64,000 nucleotides of DNA from Maridesulfovibrio sp050916235 (GTDB lineage: Bacteria > Desulfobacterota > Desulfovibrionia > Desulfovibrionales > Desulfovibrionaceae). The stretch lies in contig NZ_CP104854.1 in NCBI RefSeq assembly GCF_050916235.1, positions 2,852,001 to 2,916,000 of the forward strand. The letters are read 5' to 3'. Shown here in pieces: positions 25,401 through 32,979 of the stretch. Position numbers and translations under genes: made by a program. Numbering within the stretch: the stretch's first letter is position 1; each line of letters starts with the position of its first letter. The notes beneath the pieces are model-generated. The model did no database searches and had not been told where the DNA came from. It saw only the letters and a list, made by a program, of their open reading frames with translations.

Positions 25401-27127
25401 ACGGAGGTGCCGGACAGGATGTTTTCCAGTTCAGTACTGCAGATGATAACTTCAATGAAAAGTTGCTCAATTTTTCAAGTGCTGATGATTCAATAAATTT
25501 TGACAGTTCCTACTTCAGTTTTTCCGCTGAGTTTATTGCAGTTGATGAGAGTTATACGGGAACAATGTCCGGGCTGACCTCCGGTCCGGTTTTCGTCTAC
25601 GACAGTGACGGCAGGCTCTGGTATGACACTAATGGTGGTGATGCCGGTGGTAACGTGCTGGTAACCACGGTCAGCGGTGACGCTGTTACGGTAGATAACA
25701 TTACTGTGGACTACTCGGCTGTTTCAGAAGCTGTTATAACCGGGACCAGCCAGACTGGAACGGCCGGAGATGACAGCCTTGATGGCAATGCCGGGAACGA
25801 TTTCATTTCCGGGAATGGTGGCAATGATACCATTTACGGATTTGCCGGGAATGATTCTCTTCTGGGCGAAGACGGAACAGATTACCTCTACGGAGGAGTC
25901 GGGGACGATACCCTTGATGGCGGGGTTGGAAGCGATACCCTTGACGGCGGTGACGACTTTGACTTTGTCGACTACAGCTGGGATGCTACAGGGGTTGTCG
26001 TGGATCTTGAAGCAGGTACTGCCACCACTGATGGCGTCACAGATACTCTTGTCTCCATTGAAGGGGTAATCGGCGGTAGCGGGGCGGATATTCTGACCGG
26101 CAGCGATACGCAGGGCAATATTTTTATGCCGGGTGAAGGGGATGACAGCATTACCGGCGGAGATTCTCTCGATGACGTGCTGGATTACAGCCAGCGTACA
26201 GCCGGGGTCAATATCGACATGTCTGCAGGGGGAGCCACCCTTGGTCCGACAGGATCTCCAACCGATACCGATACGTTCACCGGAATTGAAAATGTGGTGG
26301 GAACCACAGCTGACGATACGATTTTTGGTGATGCAGGGGATAATGCCCTCTTTGGTATAGATGGAAATGACTCCATTGATGGTGGAGACGGCGACGACAC
26401 CATCTATGGTGGTGAAGGAAGCGATAACCTTGATGGAGGGCTGGGATATGACTGGCTGGATTACAGTTTGATCGGAGAAGACAGTTCCGGGATCACCATT
26501 ACCAGCTCATATTCCGGCGGAGTTGCTGTCCACGAGTTCGGTACCGATATTGTTACGGACTTTGAAGGGCTTATCGGCTCGGACAGCGGAGACACCATGT
26601 TCGGAGACACCGATGGCTCATTCACGGCCAGCCTTGTAGGCGGTGCCGGGGATGACTACCTGGAAGTTGTCGGCGGGAGCGGTCATCTCTGCGGAGGCCT
26701 GGATAACGATACTCTTATCGGGAGCACCAGTGCGGATGTGCTGGAAGGCGGATCAGGAGATGACACCCTCTGGGGCGGGGCCGGTTCGGATATCCTTTCC
26801 GGCGGTGCAGGTGAAGACATCTTTTATTATTATTCTCCTTCCGAATTGATCGATTCCGTTGATACTGTGCTCGATTTCAACTGCAGTGAGGGAGATTCGT
26901 TTTACTTCGTCATTGATGGAGGGTTTGACAGTGCTGCCGGATACGCGTCTGTAGACGGCGGCTATTCCGGGATCCTTGCCGGGGAGTCCGGGGCCTGTTT
27001 CATCTGGGATAGCACCAATTCAACCCTGATCTATGACCCTGATGTGCAGAACGCCGACGATGAACTGACCGTTGCCGAGCTGGACAGCGGTTCCGTTTCT
27101 GAAAGTGATATTTTTTTGGTCATTTAA
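22472..27127 (+). CDS. FecR-domain RTX repeat protein, 1551 aa
   Basis: The protein has no signal peptide. Residues 1-35 lead into a FecR-like domain (about 35-135) with EELVTGPDSNVEIRFVDD and SPLATIGIRGTTTVHE. A conserved block ends near 210 in PAAIRQEQEIRQ. A long Asp/Glu/Gln/Gly-rich linker (about 210-460) follows, then many nonapeptide RTX repeats of the GGxGDDxL type that bind calcium. Two terminal-type modules are present. An internal one is at about 983-1085 (DVFQFSTADD to DGRLWYDTNGG) and a final one is at about 1448-1551. The C-terminus is what type I secretion substrates carry, so export through an ABC/membrane-fusion/TolC channel is likely, but no such transporter is in the window. 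The role of the FecR part is unknown. The Shine-Dalgarno is weak. Confidence 0.88.
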   Translation: MPITAQSIGVVAAVDGEVFAQSEAGVRSLESGSPVYQGEELVTGPDSNVEIRFVDDTLLSQGSDSTISLDDYAFDPTGNMDPALMFKMAQGTFRMVTGRIAEQNPERFKIGSPLATIGIRGTTTVHEIIPGNGEKHGVEEIHSGKAMIVQGLDGGVRMISSPQSLVDISSSGLLSTVRPMSTQELNTFREIAPAAIRQEQEIRQEREDEKNQQDDPEQDNTDDAQNDGEDQQGDGEQDAAEDGQAEGENADGQAEGEAAAGEVAGEAEGTGGEGADPQDGEAQGGEGQDGAADAPGAVLGGDGDESTGPEIAAGPDQQGSAQPGENPGGGDIGSGGDGAVRSGSVLFGGGGVIDPGGILVDQRELDGTKLTEPPQADGSSEIDDGDSAGDGDSQGDGQDTGTGEDTGADETGDETQFGSTAEDNTGNDDEDLIEDLPQEDDAVPDSDVEEPTESPVESETVTTEDDVFYGTSGADELEGTYEDETFYGYAGNDNITALSGNDILDGGTGDDTLYGDNGDDTLVGSAGDSSEHNTLYGGDGTDFVDYSALGTSAELHVDLETMYGSSSLGYDELFAIEGVIGSDGDDGIIGSSGANTFIGSLGSDNYDGGDDVDFIDYSLIEGVVSVDLDAATPKASYLGEEDVLKSIEGVIGSDQGDSIQGTAGTQTLIGGKGDDSIAGLAGDDWIEGGDGKDELDGGDGNDTIFGGDFTDIITGGAGDDLLYGDLLDESESDENDADTISGGDGNDIIYGHAGNDTLNGEADNDTLYGDDGDDTLDGGTGDDILNGGDGDDTLAGGDGSDWADYRYLDGNEGVVTGVDAGFSITLNDSGGTSTHSTGKDKLYDIENVYGSKLADTIVSEVAGTLYGNDGRDTLTGSDISDFGDYIDGGLHEDSIMGRGGNDTLYGGACDDTIDGGAGSDTIDGGTYNDFLYGGMGDDTILGGTGDDSLDGGDGDDILEGGDGDDILEGGTGADTLDGGAGQDVFQFSTADDNFNEKLLNFSSADDSINFDSSYFSFSAEFIAVDESYTGTMSGLTSGPVFVYDSDGRLWYDTNGGDAGGNVLVTTVSGDAVTVDNITVDYSAVSEAVITGTSQTGTAGDDSLDGNAGNDFISGNGGNDTIYGFAGNDSLLGEDGTDYLYGGVGDDTLDGGVGSDTLDGGDDFDFVDYSWDATGVVVDLEAGTATTDGVTDTLVSIEGVIGGSGADILTGSDTQGNIFMPGEGDDSITGGDSLDDVLDYSQRTAGVNIDMSAGGATLGPTGSPTDTDTFTGIENVVGTTADDTIFGDAGDNALFGIDGNDSIDGGDGDDTIYGGEGSDNLDGGLGYDWLDYSLIGEDSSGITITSSYSGGVAVHEFGTDIVTDFEGLIGSDSGDTMFGDTDGSFTASLVGGAGDDYLEVVGGSGHLCGGLDNDTLIGSTSADVLEGGSGDDTLWGGAGSDILSGGAGEDIFYYYSPSELIDSVDTVLDFNCSEGDSFYFVIDGGFDSAAGYASVDGGYSGILAGESGACFIWDSTNSTLIYDPDVQNADDELTVAELDSGSVSESDIFLVI

Positions 27128-27157
27128 GTTCAATCAGAGAAAACATATCAAGTTTGC

Positions 27158-27188
27158 AAATCCCTGCCGTGTCGGTGGGGATTTTTTT
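27158..27188 (+). terminator. Terminator after the first FecR-RTX gene
   Basis: A 12-bp stem with two G-U pairs (27158-27169 with 27173-27184) is followed by T7. Confidence 0.8.
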
Positions 27189-27290
27189 GTTTGTATTATA
27201 CCTGCTTCAGATATTTTATTTTTTATATTTGGCAGTGTATGTTTAAATTTTCATGTTGAACTGATTCAGTAACACATTAATTTTCACAAT

Positions 27291-27305
27291 TGATAATCAA
27301 TATCG
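27291..27305. promoter_or_regulatory. Fur-like 7-1-7 site before the second FecR-RTX gene
   Basis: TGATAATCAATATCG matches the TGATAAT-N-ATTATCA core at all but two positions by hand. The surrounding 27190-27458 stretch is AT-rich, so chance matches are easier. Otherwise the gap holds only a possible TATATT -10 box at 27418-27423. Confidence 0.3.
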
Positions 27306-27458
27306 CTTTTTATTGCATTGAATATACGTTCATGTCTTGAAAGTTGAATCAATTATGTCTCAAATTACATTTATTAAAATATTAAATAGGTCTTGAATTG
27401 CTGGTGTGGATGTTTACTATATTATAGTGGAGTAGTCTCATTAAAACGGGGGTGAGTC

Positions 27459-29582
27459 ATGTCTCCCGAAACGATCCATACCCAGAGTTCCATTGGTGTT
27501 GTCCTTGAGGCAACCGGTGATGTTTATCTCCGCTCGGGCGAAGGGATGCGTCAGGTTGAGGCCGGAGCACCCGTATATCGCGGAGAGGAACTGGTAACCG
27601 GGCACGGCAGTTCTGCGGAGATCCGTTTTGCTGACGACTCCCTGCTCTCGCAGGGGGCTGATTCTTCCATCCATCTGAATGATTATGTCTATGAAGAAAC
27701 GGACGGAACCGCTTCCGAATTATTCTTCAAGATGGGACACGGCACTTTCCGTATGGTTACCGGAAAGATCGCCGAAACAAATCCTGAACGGTTCAAGATT
27801 GGTTCGCCGCTGGCAACCATCGGTATCCGCGGCACCATCACTGTCCATGAAATAGGTGCTGACGGTGAAAAACACGGTGTTGAAGAGATTCACAGCGGCA
27901 AGGCCCTGCTGATCCAGAGCATTGACGGATCAGTGCGGCAGATTTCTACTCCTCAGTCCATCGTTGATGTTGCCAGTACCGGGATCATGGGCAGCGTACG
28001 TTCCATGACAACCCAGGAATTCGAAACCTTTCGTGACATAGCGCCGGCAGCCATCCAGCAGGAACAGGAAATCCGTGATCAGCAGAATGACAACGGCGAT
28101 GATCAGCAGGATTCCGACAGGCAGGGAGATGAAAACGCACAGGGCGATGCTGCTGACTCCGAAGAGGGCGACGGGACGCAGGCAACAGGCGAGGAAGGCA
28201 CAGACGCCATTGACGGAGCAGACACAGGTGTGTCCGGAATGGCTGATGTTGTTGAAACCGTCATGCAGGCCGCAGTAACCGAAGGAATGGCCCTTGCCGA
28301 TGCCGAAATGCAGAACGGCGAATTCGTCGGAGCAGATGAATTCTTCGATGCAGCCGAGTTTGACATGGGTGACTTCAGCACTACCGACTTTGAAGTCATG
28401 GCCCTTGATGCCGGAACCGGGATTGATGTTCTGGCTGGGCTTGCCGGATTGGACGCAGCTTCTGCTGACACGGATTTCTTTGAATCCACATTTGGCGATC
28501 TGCTTGATGGTACGGCTGATGATCCCGTCCAGCAGGTGTTTAACGAGGTTCTGCAGGGCACGGACCTAACCGGAGAGCTGACCGGTGACCTTCTTGATTC
28601 TTCTTTTGTAGATGTTCTTCCGACCGCTGATGATCCCGTCTCGGACACTGCCACGGACGACGATATTCTTGATCTGCTTGATACTGCCGACACCACCCTT
28701 CCTGCCGATACTGTTGTGGAGTCTGCCGTTGCGGAAGCAGCAAATACCCTGACCCTTGAAACTGGAACTATCGGAGACGATGTCTGGCGAGGTTCCTCCC
28801 AGAGTGACTATTACGATGGCCTGGCCGGAAACGATTATATTGATGGCCGTCCCGGCGATGACACGCTTCTTGGCGGAGAGGGTAATGATACTCTGGACGG
28901 TGGAAACGGCAGCGACACCCTGTTCGGCGGGGATGGTAACGATACGCTGATCGGTGGACAGGGGCCGGATTATATCGATGGCGGCGACGGGATTGACACC
29001 ATCGCCTTTGGAACCAGCAGCGGGGTCTATGTATCCCTGATGTCCGATACGGAATCGGGCAGTGTCGGTGAGGATATAGTGCTCAACGTTGAAAATATTA
29101 TCGGAACCAGCGGCGGCGATACTCTGTACGGCTGTGACGGTTCCAACGTTATCAACGGCGGCAGCGGACATGACATCATCGGCGGCAACGGCGGTGATGA
29201 TACGCTCTTTGGAAATCTTGGTTCCGATACCCTTACTGGTGGTTCAGGCTCAGACGTCTTTTATTACACCGCCCTTGCTGAGGGTGGTGATACTGTTTCG
29301 GACTTCAGTTCCGTGGATGACGACTTCCTGTTCAGCTGCACGGATTTCAACAATCAGGCCAAGTTCAAGATTGTTGGCGGAGACTACGGTGGAACGGACA
29401 ACCTAGACGGTGACAACGGTTCGCTGGATACCAGTGAATACTTTGTTTTCGATGGATCAGGAAGGCTCTGGTATGACGCCAACGGAGAGGGTGCCGGCGG
29501 GGTAACGTTGATAGCTGTGGTTGAAGGCCAGTCCGTAACCAGCTCCGACATCACTTTCGAAGGGGGGTGCTGCATGGATTGA
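27459..29582 (+). CDS. FecR-domain RTX repeat protein, 707 aa
   Basis: A paralogue of the preceding gene. The N-terminal block (about 1-215) is nearly the same, with EELVTGHGSSAEIRFADDS, FKMGHGTFRMVTGK and SPLATIGIRGTITVHE. A linker of about 220 residues follows. It is acidic and richer in Ala/Met than in the first paralogue, with TADDPVSDTATDDD. RTX repeats run from about 439 to 595, and the terminal module DVFYYTALAEGGDTVSDF to GRLWYDANGEGAGG ends in a Cys-Cys-Met-Asp tail. There is no signal peptide. GGGGGTGAGTC precedes ATG 27459. Export by a type I system and calcium-dependent folding outside the cell are inferred. Confidence 0.88.
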   Translation: MSPETIHTQSSIGVVLEATGDVYLRSGEGMRQVEAGAPVYRGEELVTGHGSSAEIRFADDSLLSQGADSSIHLNDYVYEETDGTASELFFKMGHGTFRMVTGKIAETNPERFKIGSPLATIGIRGTITVHEIGADGEKHGVEEIHSGKALLIQSIDGSVRQISTPQSIVDVASTGIMGSVRSMTTQEFETFRDIAPAAIQQEQEIRDQQNDNGDDQQDSDRQGDENAQGDAADSEEGDGTQATGEEGTDAIDGADTGVSGMADVVETVMQAAVTEGMALADAEMQNGEFVGADEFFDAAEFDMGDFSTTDFEVMALDAGTGIDVLAGLAGLDAASADTDFFESTFGDLLDGTADDPVQQVFNEVLQGTDLTGELTGDLLDSSFVDVLPTADDPVSDTATDDDILDLLDTADTTLPADTVVESAVAEAANTLTLETGTIGDDVWRGSSQSDYYDGLAGNDYIDGRPGDDTLLGGEGNDTLDGGNGSDTLFGGDGNDTLIGGQGPDYIDGGDGIDTIAFGTSSGVYVSLMSDTESGSVGEDIVLNVENIIGTSGGDTLYGCDGSNVINGGSGHDIIGGNGGDDTLFGNLGSDTLTGGSGSDVFYYTALAEGGDTVSDFSSVDDDFLFSCTDFNNQAKFKIVGGDYGGTDNLDGDNGSLDTSEYFVFDGSGRLWYDANGEGAGGVTLIAVVEGQSVTSSDITFEGGCCMD

Positions 29583-29706
29583 TCCCTTCATCTGGTACGT
29601 AATCTGATTCAAGGTTGAGGCCAGGTCCACGGGTCACATACAACTTTAACCTTACGGAGCACTGCTCACGGAATATACATAACCGGTTCAAATACAGGAG
29701 GGTGTC

Positions 29707-31764
29707 ATGTCTCCTGAAACAAATGGTCTAAATTCGATAGGTGTTATACTTGCTGCCAACGGCGAGGTCTATCTGAAGTCTGATTCAGGTGTACGGGCTG
29801 TCGGGCCCGGAGCCGAGGTGTATCAGGGTGAAGAGCTTGTAACCGGCCATGGAAGCAACGCCGAGATCCGCTTTGCCGACGACACCCTTCTCTCACAGGG
29901 AGCTGATTCTTCCATCTCCCTTGATGACTACATTTATGATACCGGCGACGAGTCGGCATCATCCCTCCTTTTCAAGATGAGTCAGGGCACTTTCCGTATG
30001 GTTACCGGAAAGATTGCCGAACAGAATCCCGAACGCTTCAAGGTCGGAACTCCGCTTGCCACCATCGGTATCCGTGGAACCACCACGGTTCATGAAATCA
30101 GCCCCGATGGTCAGGAAAAGCACGGTGTGGAAGAAATTCACAGTGGTAAGGCCCTGTTGGTCCAGTCAATCGACGGTTCCATCCGGGTTATTGATTCGCC
30201 GCAGGCGCTGGTTGATATAGCTGCCTCCGGACAGATGAGTACGGTTCGAGCCATGTCCGTTCAGGAACTTAGCTCGTTCCGTGATATTGCCCCACAGGCC
30301 ATCCAGCAGGAACAGGAGATTCGTGAGGAAGATCAGCAGAACGATGAGCAGCAGAATGAAGAGCAGCAGGATCAGCAGGACCAGCAGAACGGTGAAACTC
30401 AGGAAAACGGTGAAGAAGGTCAGGCCGGAGAACAGCAGAATGCACAGGATGGCGGTGAGCAGGGAGAAATGCAGGCCGGCGAGATTCAGCAGTCTGCAGC
30501 ACAGGGCGGTGAAACAGGACTACAGCAGTTGTCCGGGCAGGGCGTGCTGGACGCCGGGGTTGCTGCAATGGTGGACGGTGCAGTCATTTCCGGTGCGGAA
30601 GGTTTTCAGGAAGTCGTTAACGCGGTTGCTCTGCAGTATGCCGAGCAGGCTTTTGATGCCTTGGTAACCGGTGACTTTGAGACGCTTGAGCAACTTCTGG
30701 ACAAGCTTGACGATATACCGACACAGGAAGACATCCTTGATCTGGTGGAAGGCATTGCGGCAGGAACGACAGAAGTTCCGGAAGGATTGGAGAATGTTAC
30801 CTATACCTCAAGTTCAGGCATAAACTATATTCTCGGGGACGCCACTGCCGGGGATACCTGGACCGGAACCGCTGAGACCGACTACTATGACGGACAGGGC
30901 GGCAATGATATAATACACGGTATGGAAAGCGCTGACGGACTGCGCGGCGGCACCGGCAACGATACCATCTATGGGGATTGCGGTGACGATACCATAGACG
31001 GCGGTGAAGGCCATGACCTGATCTTCGGCGGTCACGATAATGATTCCATCAACGGCGGAGCCGGAGATGACATGATTTATGGTGATGAAGGTAACGACTA
31101 CATTGATGGCAATGACGATAACGACTTTTTGTGCGGCGGACTCGGAAACGATACCCTCAGCGGCGGTTCCGGCGATGACTACATTTACAGCGGACCCGGT
31201 GAAGATATTCTCATCGGCGGCGTGGGGACCGACACGGTTACGTTTGCAGATCAGACTCCGTCAAATGCTTCCAATGGAGTGTTTGTCGACCTGAACACCA
31301 GTTATGACGGATACGGAATAGGGTCTCTGGACGGCGTGGTGGATTATCTGATCGGTTTTGAAGTTGTAGTTGGCACCACCGGCAATGACGACATCAGGGG
31401 CGATTCCTACAACAATACGCTTATCGGTGGGCTGGGCTATGATTCCCTGACCGGTAACGGCGGAACCGACTATTACTTCTATACCGGAACCGGAGAAGGC
31501 GGAGATATTGTCAATTTCGCAGCCGGTGACAAGTTCGCGTTTGCCTCCGATTCCATCTACGCCGGTGCCAGCGTGCACATCAAGGACAACTATGACGGAA
31601 CTTCCGGCATCGGATCGGTCACCGGGGAAGAATTCATTTACGATACGGTGAATGACCGGCTCTGGTATGATTCCAACGGAACACTTGCAGGCGGCAGTGA
31701 GCTTATCGCCACCGTTACCGATTCCAATGTCGAGATCACAGACTCAGATATAGCCTTCATCTAG
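29707..31764 (+). CDS. FecR-domain RTX repeat protein, 685 aa
   Basis: This is the third member of the tandem family. Its start (MSPETNGLNSIGVIL) and ribosome-binding region (GGAGGGTGTC) resemble those of the second copy, so the duplication included the translation start. The FecR-like part (EELVTGHGSNAEIRFADDT, TPLATIGIRGTTTVHE) is followed by a Gln/Glu/Asn-rich stretch (about 210-260), a helical region (about 275-370), RTX repeats (about 378-580), and a terminal module ending DRLWYDSNGTLAGG. It lies 124 bp after the second gene without a clear terminator between, so the two may be co-transcribed. Confidence 0.88.
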   Translation: MSPETNGLNSIGVILAANGEVYLKSDSGVRAVGPGAEVYQGEELVTGHGSNAEIRFADDTLLSQGADSSISLDDYIYDTGDESASSLLFKMSQGTFRMVTGKIAEQNPERFKVGTPLATIGIRGTTTVHEISPDGQEKHGVEEIHSGKALLVQSIDGSIRVIDSPQALVDIAASGQMSTVRAMSVQELSSFRDIAPQAIQQEQEIREEDQQNDEQQNEEQQDQQDQQNGETQENGEEGQAGEQQNAQDGGEQGEMQAGEIQQSAAQGGETGLQQLSGQGVLDAGVAAMVDGAVISGAEGFQEVVNAVALQYAEQAFDALVTGDFETLEQLLDKLDDIPTQEDILDLVEGIAAGTTEVPEGLENVTYTSSSGINYILGDATAGDTWTGTAETDYYDGQGGNDIIHGMESADGLRGGTGNDTIYGDCGDDTIDGGEGHDLIFGGHDNDSINGGAGDDMIYGDEGNDYIDGNDDNDFLCGGLGNDTLSGGSGDDYIYSGPGEDILIGGVGTDTVTFADQTPSNASNGVFVDLNTSYDGYGIGSLDGVVDYLIGFEVVVGTTGNDDIRGDSYNNTLIGGLGYDSLTGNGGTDYYFYTGTGEGGDIVNFAAGDKFAFASDSIYAGASVHIKDNYDGTSGIGSVTGEEFIYDTVNDRLWYDSNGTLAGGSELIATVTDSNVEITDSDIAFI

Positions 31765-31779
31765 TGAGGCACCCTCCAC

Positions 31780-31815
31780 AAGTACCGCCCGCTTCAAGCG
31801 GGCGGTACTTTTTGC
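31780..31815 (+). terminator. Terminator after the third FecR-RTX gene
   Basis: A perfect 13-bp stem (31780-31792 with 31798-31810) with a five-base loop is followed by T5. Confidence 0.9.
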
Positions 31816-31945
31816 CCTGTATTTCTTGATTCCTCTTGCCAATACCTGCTGATTCTTATCTAACTGTAGATAATGACACCTGCCCCCGGGATTTTATCGG
31901 CCCGGGATGTTGAATCTGAACCTGTAGCTCCAAGGAAGGGTGCCA

Positions 31946-32527
31946 ATGAACAGAATTGATGAAATTCTCGGCAAGATTGATGTGCTTGAAAAGGAACTGC
32001 GTGTTGAACTGCGTGATGTTACCAACGAGTTCCTGTATACGGTGCAGGAAAAGAAAATCCGTTTCAGTGAGGAGGTCCGGGCAAAACACCGGGAGTTTGC
32101 CGCCCGCTGGAGTGAATATGTATACGACTCCGGAGTATGGGTTATCCTGACCATCCCCTTTATCTGGATGCCGCTGGTTCCTGCTCTGCTGCTGGACATC
32201 TCCACCTGGCTTTATCAGCTCATGTGCTTTCCGGTATATGGCATACCAATGGTGAAGAGGCGTGATTATGTGGTTATTGACCGTCACTCCCTGAAATACC
32301 TGAACTTGATCGAAAAGGTGAACTGCTTTTACTGCGGCTACTTTAACGGTCTGATCGGCTTTGTACGGGAGGTAGCGGCCCGCACCGAGCAGTACTGGTG
32401 CCCTATCCGTCATGCCCGTCCGGTCAAGTCAGTACACAGCCGCTACCGTCATTTCTTCCCCTACGGTGATGCCGAAGGTTACCGCAAGGGGCTGAACCGG
32501 GTCCGGGAGGATTTTGATGACGTGTGA
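31946..32527 (+). CDS. Uncharacterised membrane-associated protein with CxxC motif
   Basis: This 193-residue protein begins with a charged coiled-coil-like region (about 1-55). One or two hydrophobic segments follow (VWVILTIPFIWMPLVPALLL). The conserved-looking C-terminal part has CFYCGYFNGLIG, AARTEQYWCPI and a His/Tyr/Arg-rich end. The Cys pair and later Cys could form a metal or disulfide site. I have an impression that this CxxC plus RTEQYWCPI pattern recurs in a family of unknown function. ATG 31946 is preferred over the upstream GTG because AAGGAAGG is correctly spaced. Confidence 0.75.
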   Translation: MNRIDEILGKIDVLEKELRVELRDVTNEFLYTVQEKKIRFSEEVRAKHREFAARWSEYVYDSGVWVILTIPFIWMPLVPALLLDISTWLYQLMCFPVYGIPMVKRRDYVVIDRHSLKYLNLIEKVNCFYCGYFNGLIGFVREVAARTEQYWCPIRHARPVKSVHSRYRHFFPYGDAEGYRKGLNRVREDFDDV

Positions 32528-32561
32528 TTTTTCGTCTTTTTTGTAGTACGTTGAATTGAAT

Positions 32562-32617
32562 ACGTAATAAAAGAGGCCGTAATATCTTTCCGGATATTAC
32601 GGCCTCTTTTATTACGT
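32562..32617. terminator. Long perfect inverted repeat, terminator-like
   Basis: A 25-bp perfect stem (32562-32586 with 32593-32617) encloses a six-base loop. The core GGCCGTAATATC is shared with a second hairpin at 58597-58635. The A/T-rich outer arms make it a plausible bidirectional terminator. Confidence 0.75.
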
Positions 32618-32979
32618 CTGATCTTGCGCAGGATGAATCACGTTCATTTCATCCGGAGATGGATGTTCTATATATAATGCAGATAGATAAACTATATCCT
32701 GCAGGATGCGTTTTAGCCTCATATCTTTTTCTTCTCAAGGGCTACTTCAAATTGTTCTTCCGGATTAGATAAAGATAAATGAATATCTTCTTTTGCGTTC
32801 ATAGTACCTGCTGTCTTACACCCGCCTATGGCAATAGCATGATTAAAAGGCTGATCCATATCAGTCTTTTCGTCACACGATCCTCCCTGACTATGAAAAG
32901 TGAAGTTTTTTCAGATGAGATCAAATGTCACAACATATTGTGTTATATCAGGAAAATATAAATAAGTATTAGTGGTGGA
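32618..32979. other. Intergenic region before the activase gene end
   Basis: No well-supported gene is seen. On the minus strand an ATG at 32859 opens a 46-codon frame ending at 32719 (MDQPFNHAIAIGGCKTAG at the start, LEKKKI at the end). It has no convincing ribosome-binding site, and an internal ATG at 32802 is equally possible. I regard it as doubtful. Confidence 0.3.

Noticed and set aside
32719..32859. 46-codon minus-strand ORF before the activase gene end
   Set aside because: No ribosome-binding site, no homology recognised, and an internal start is equally likely.
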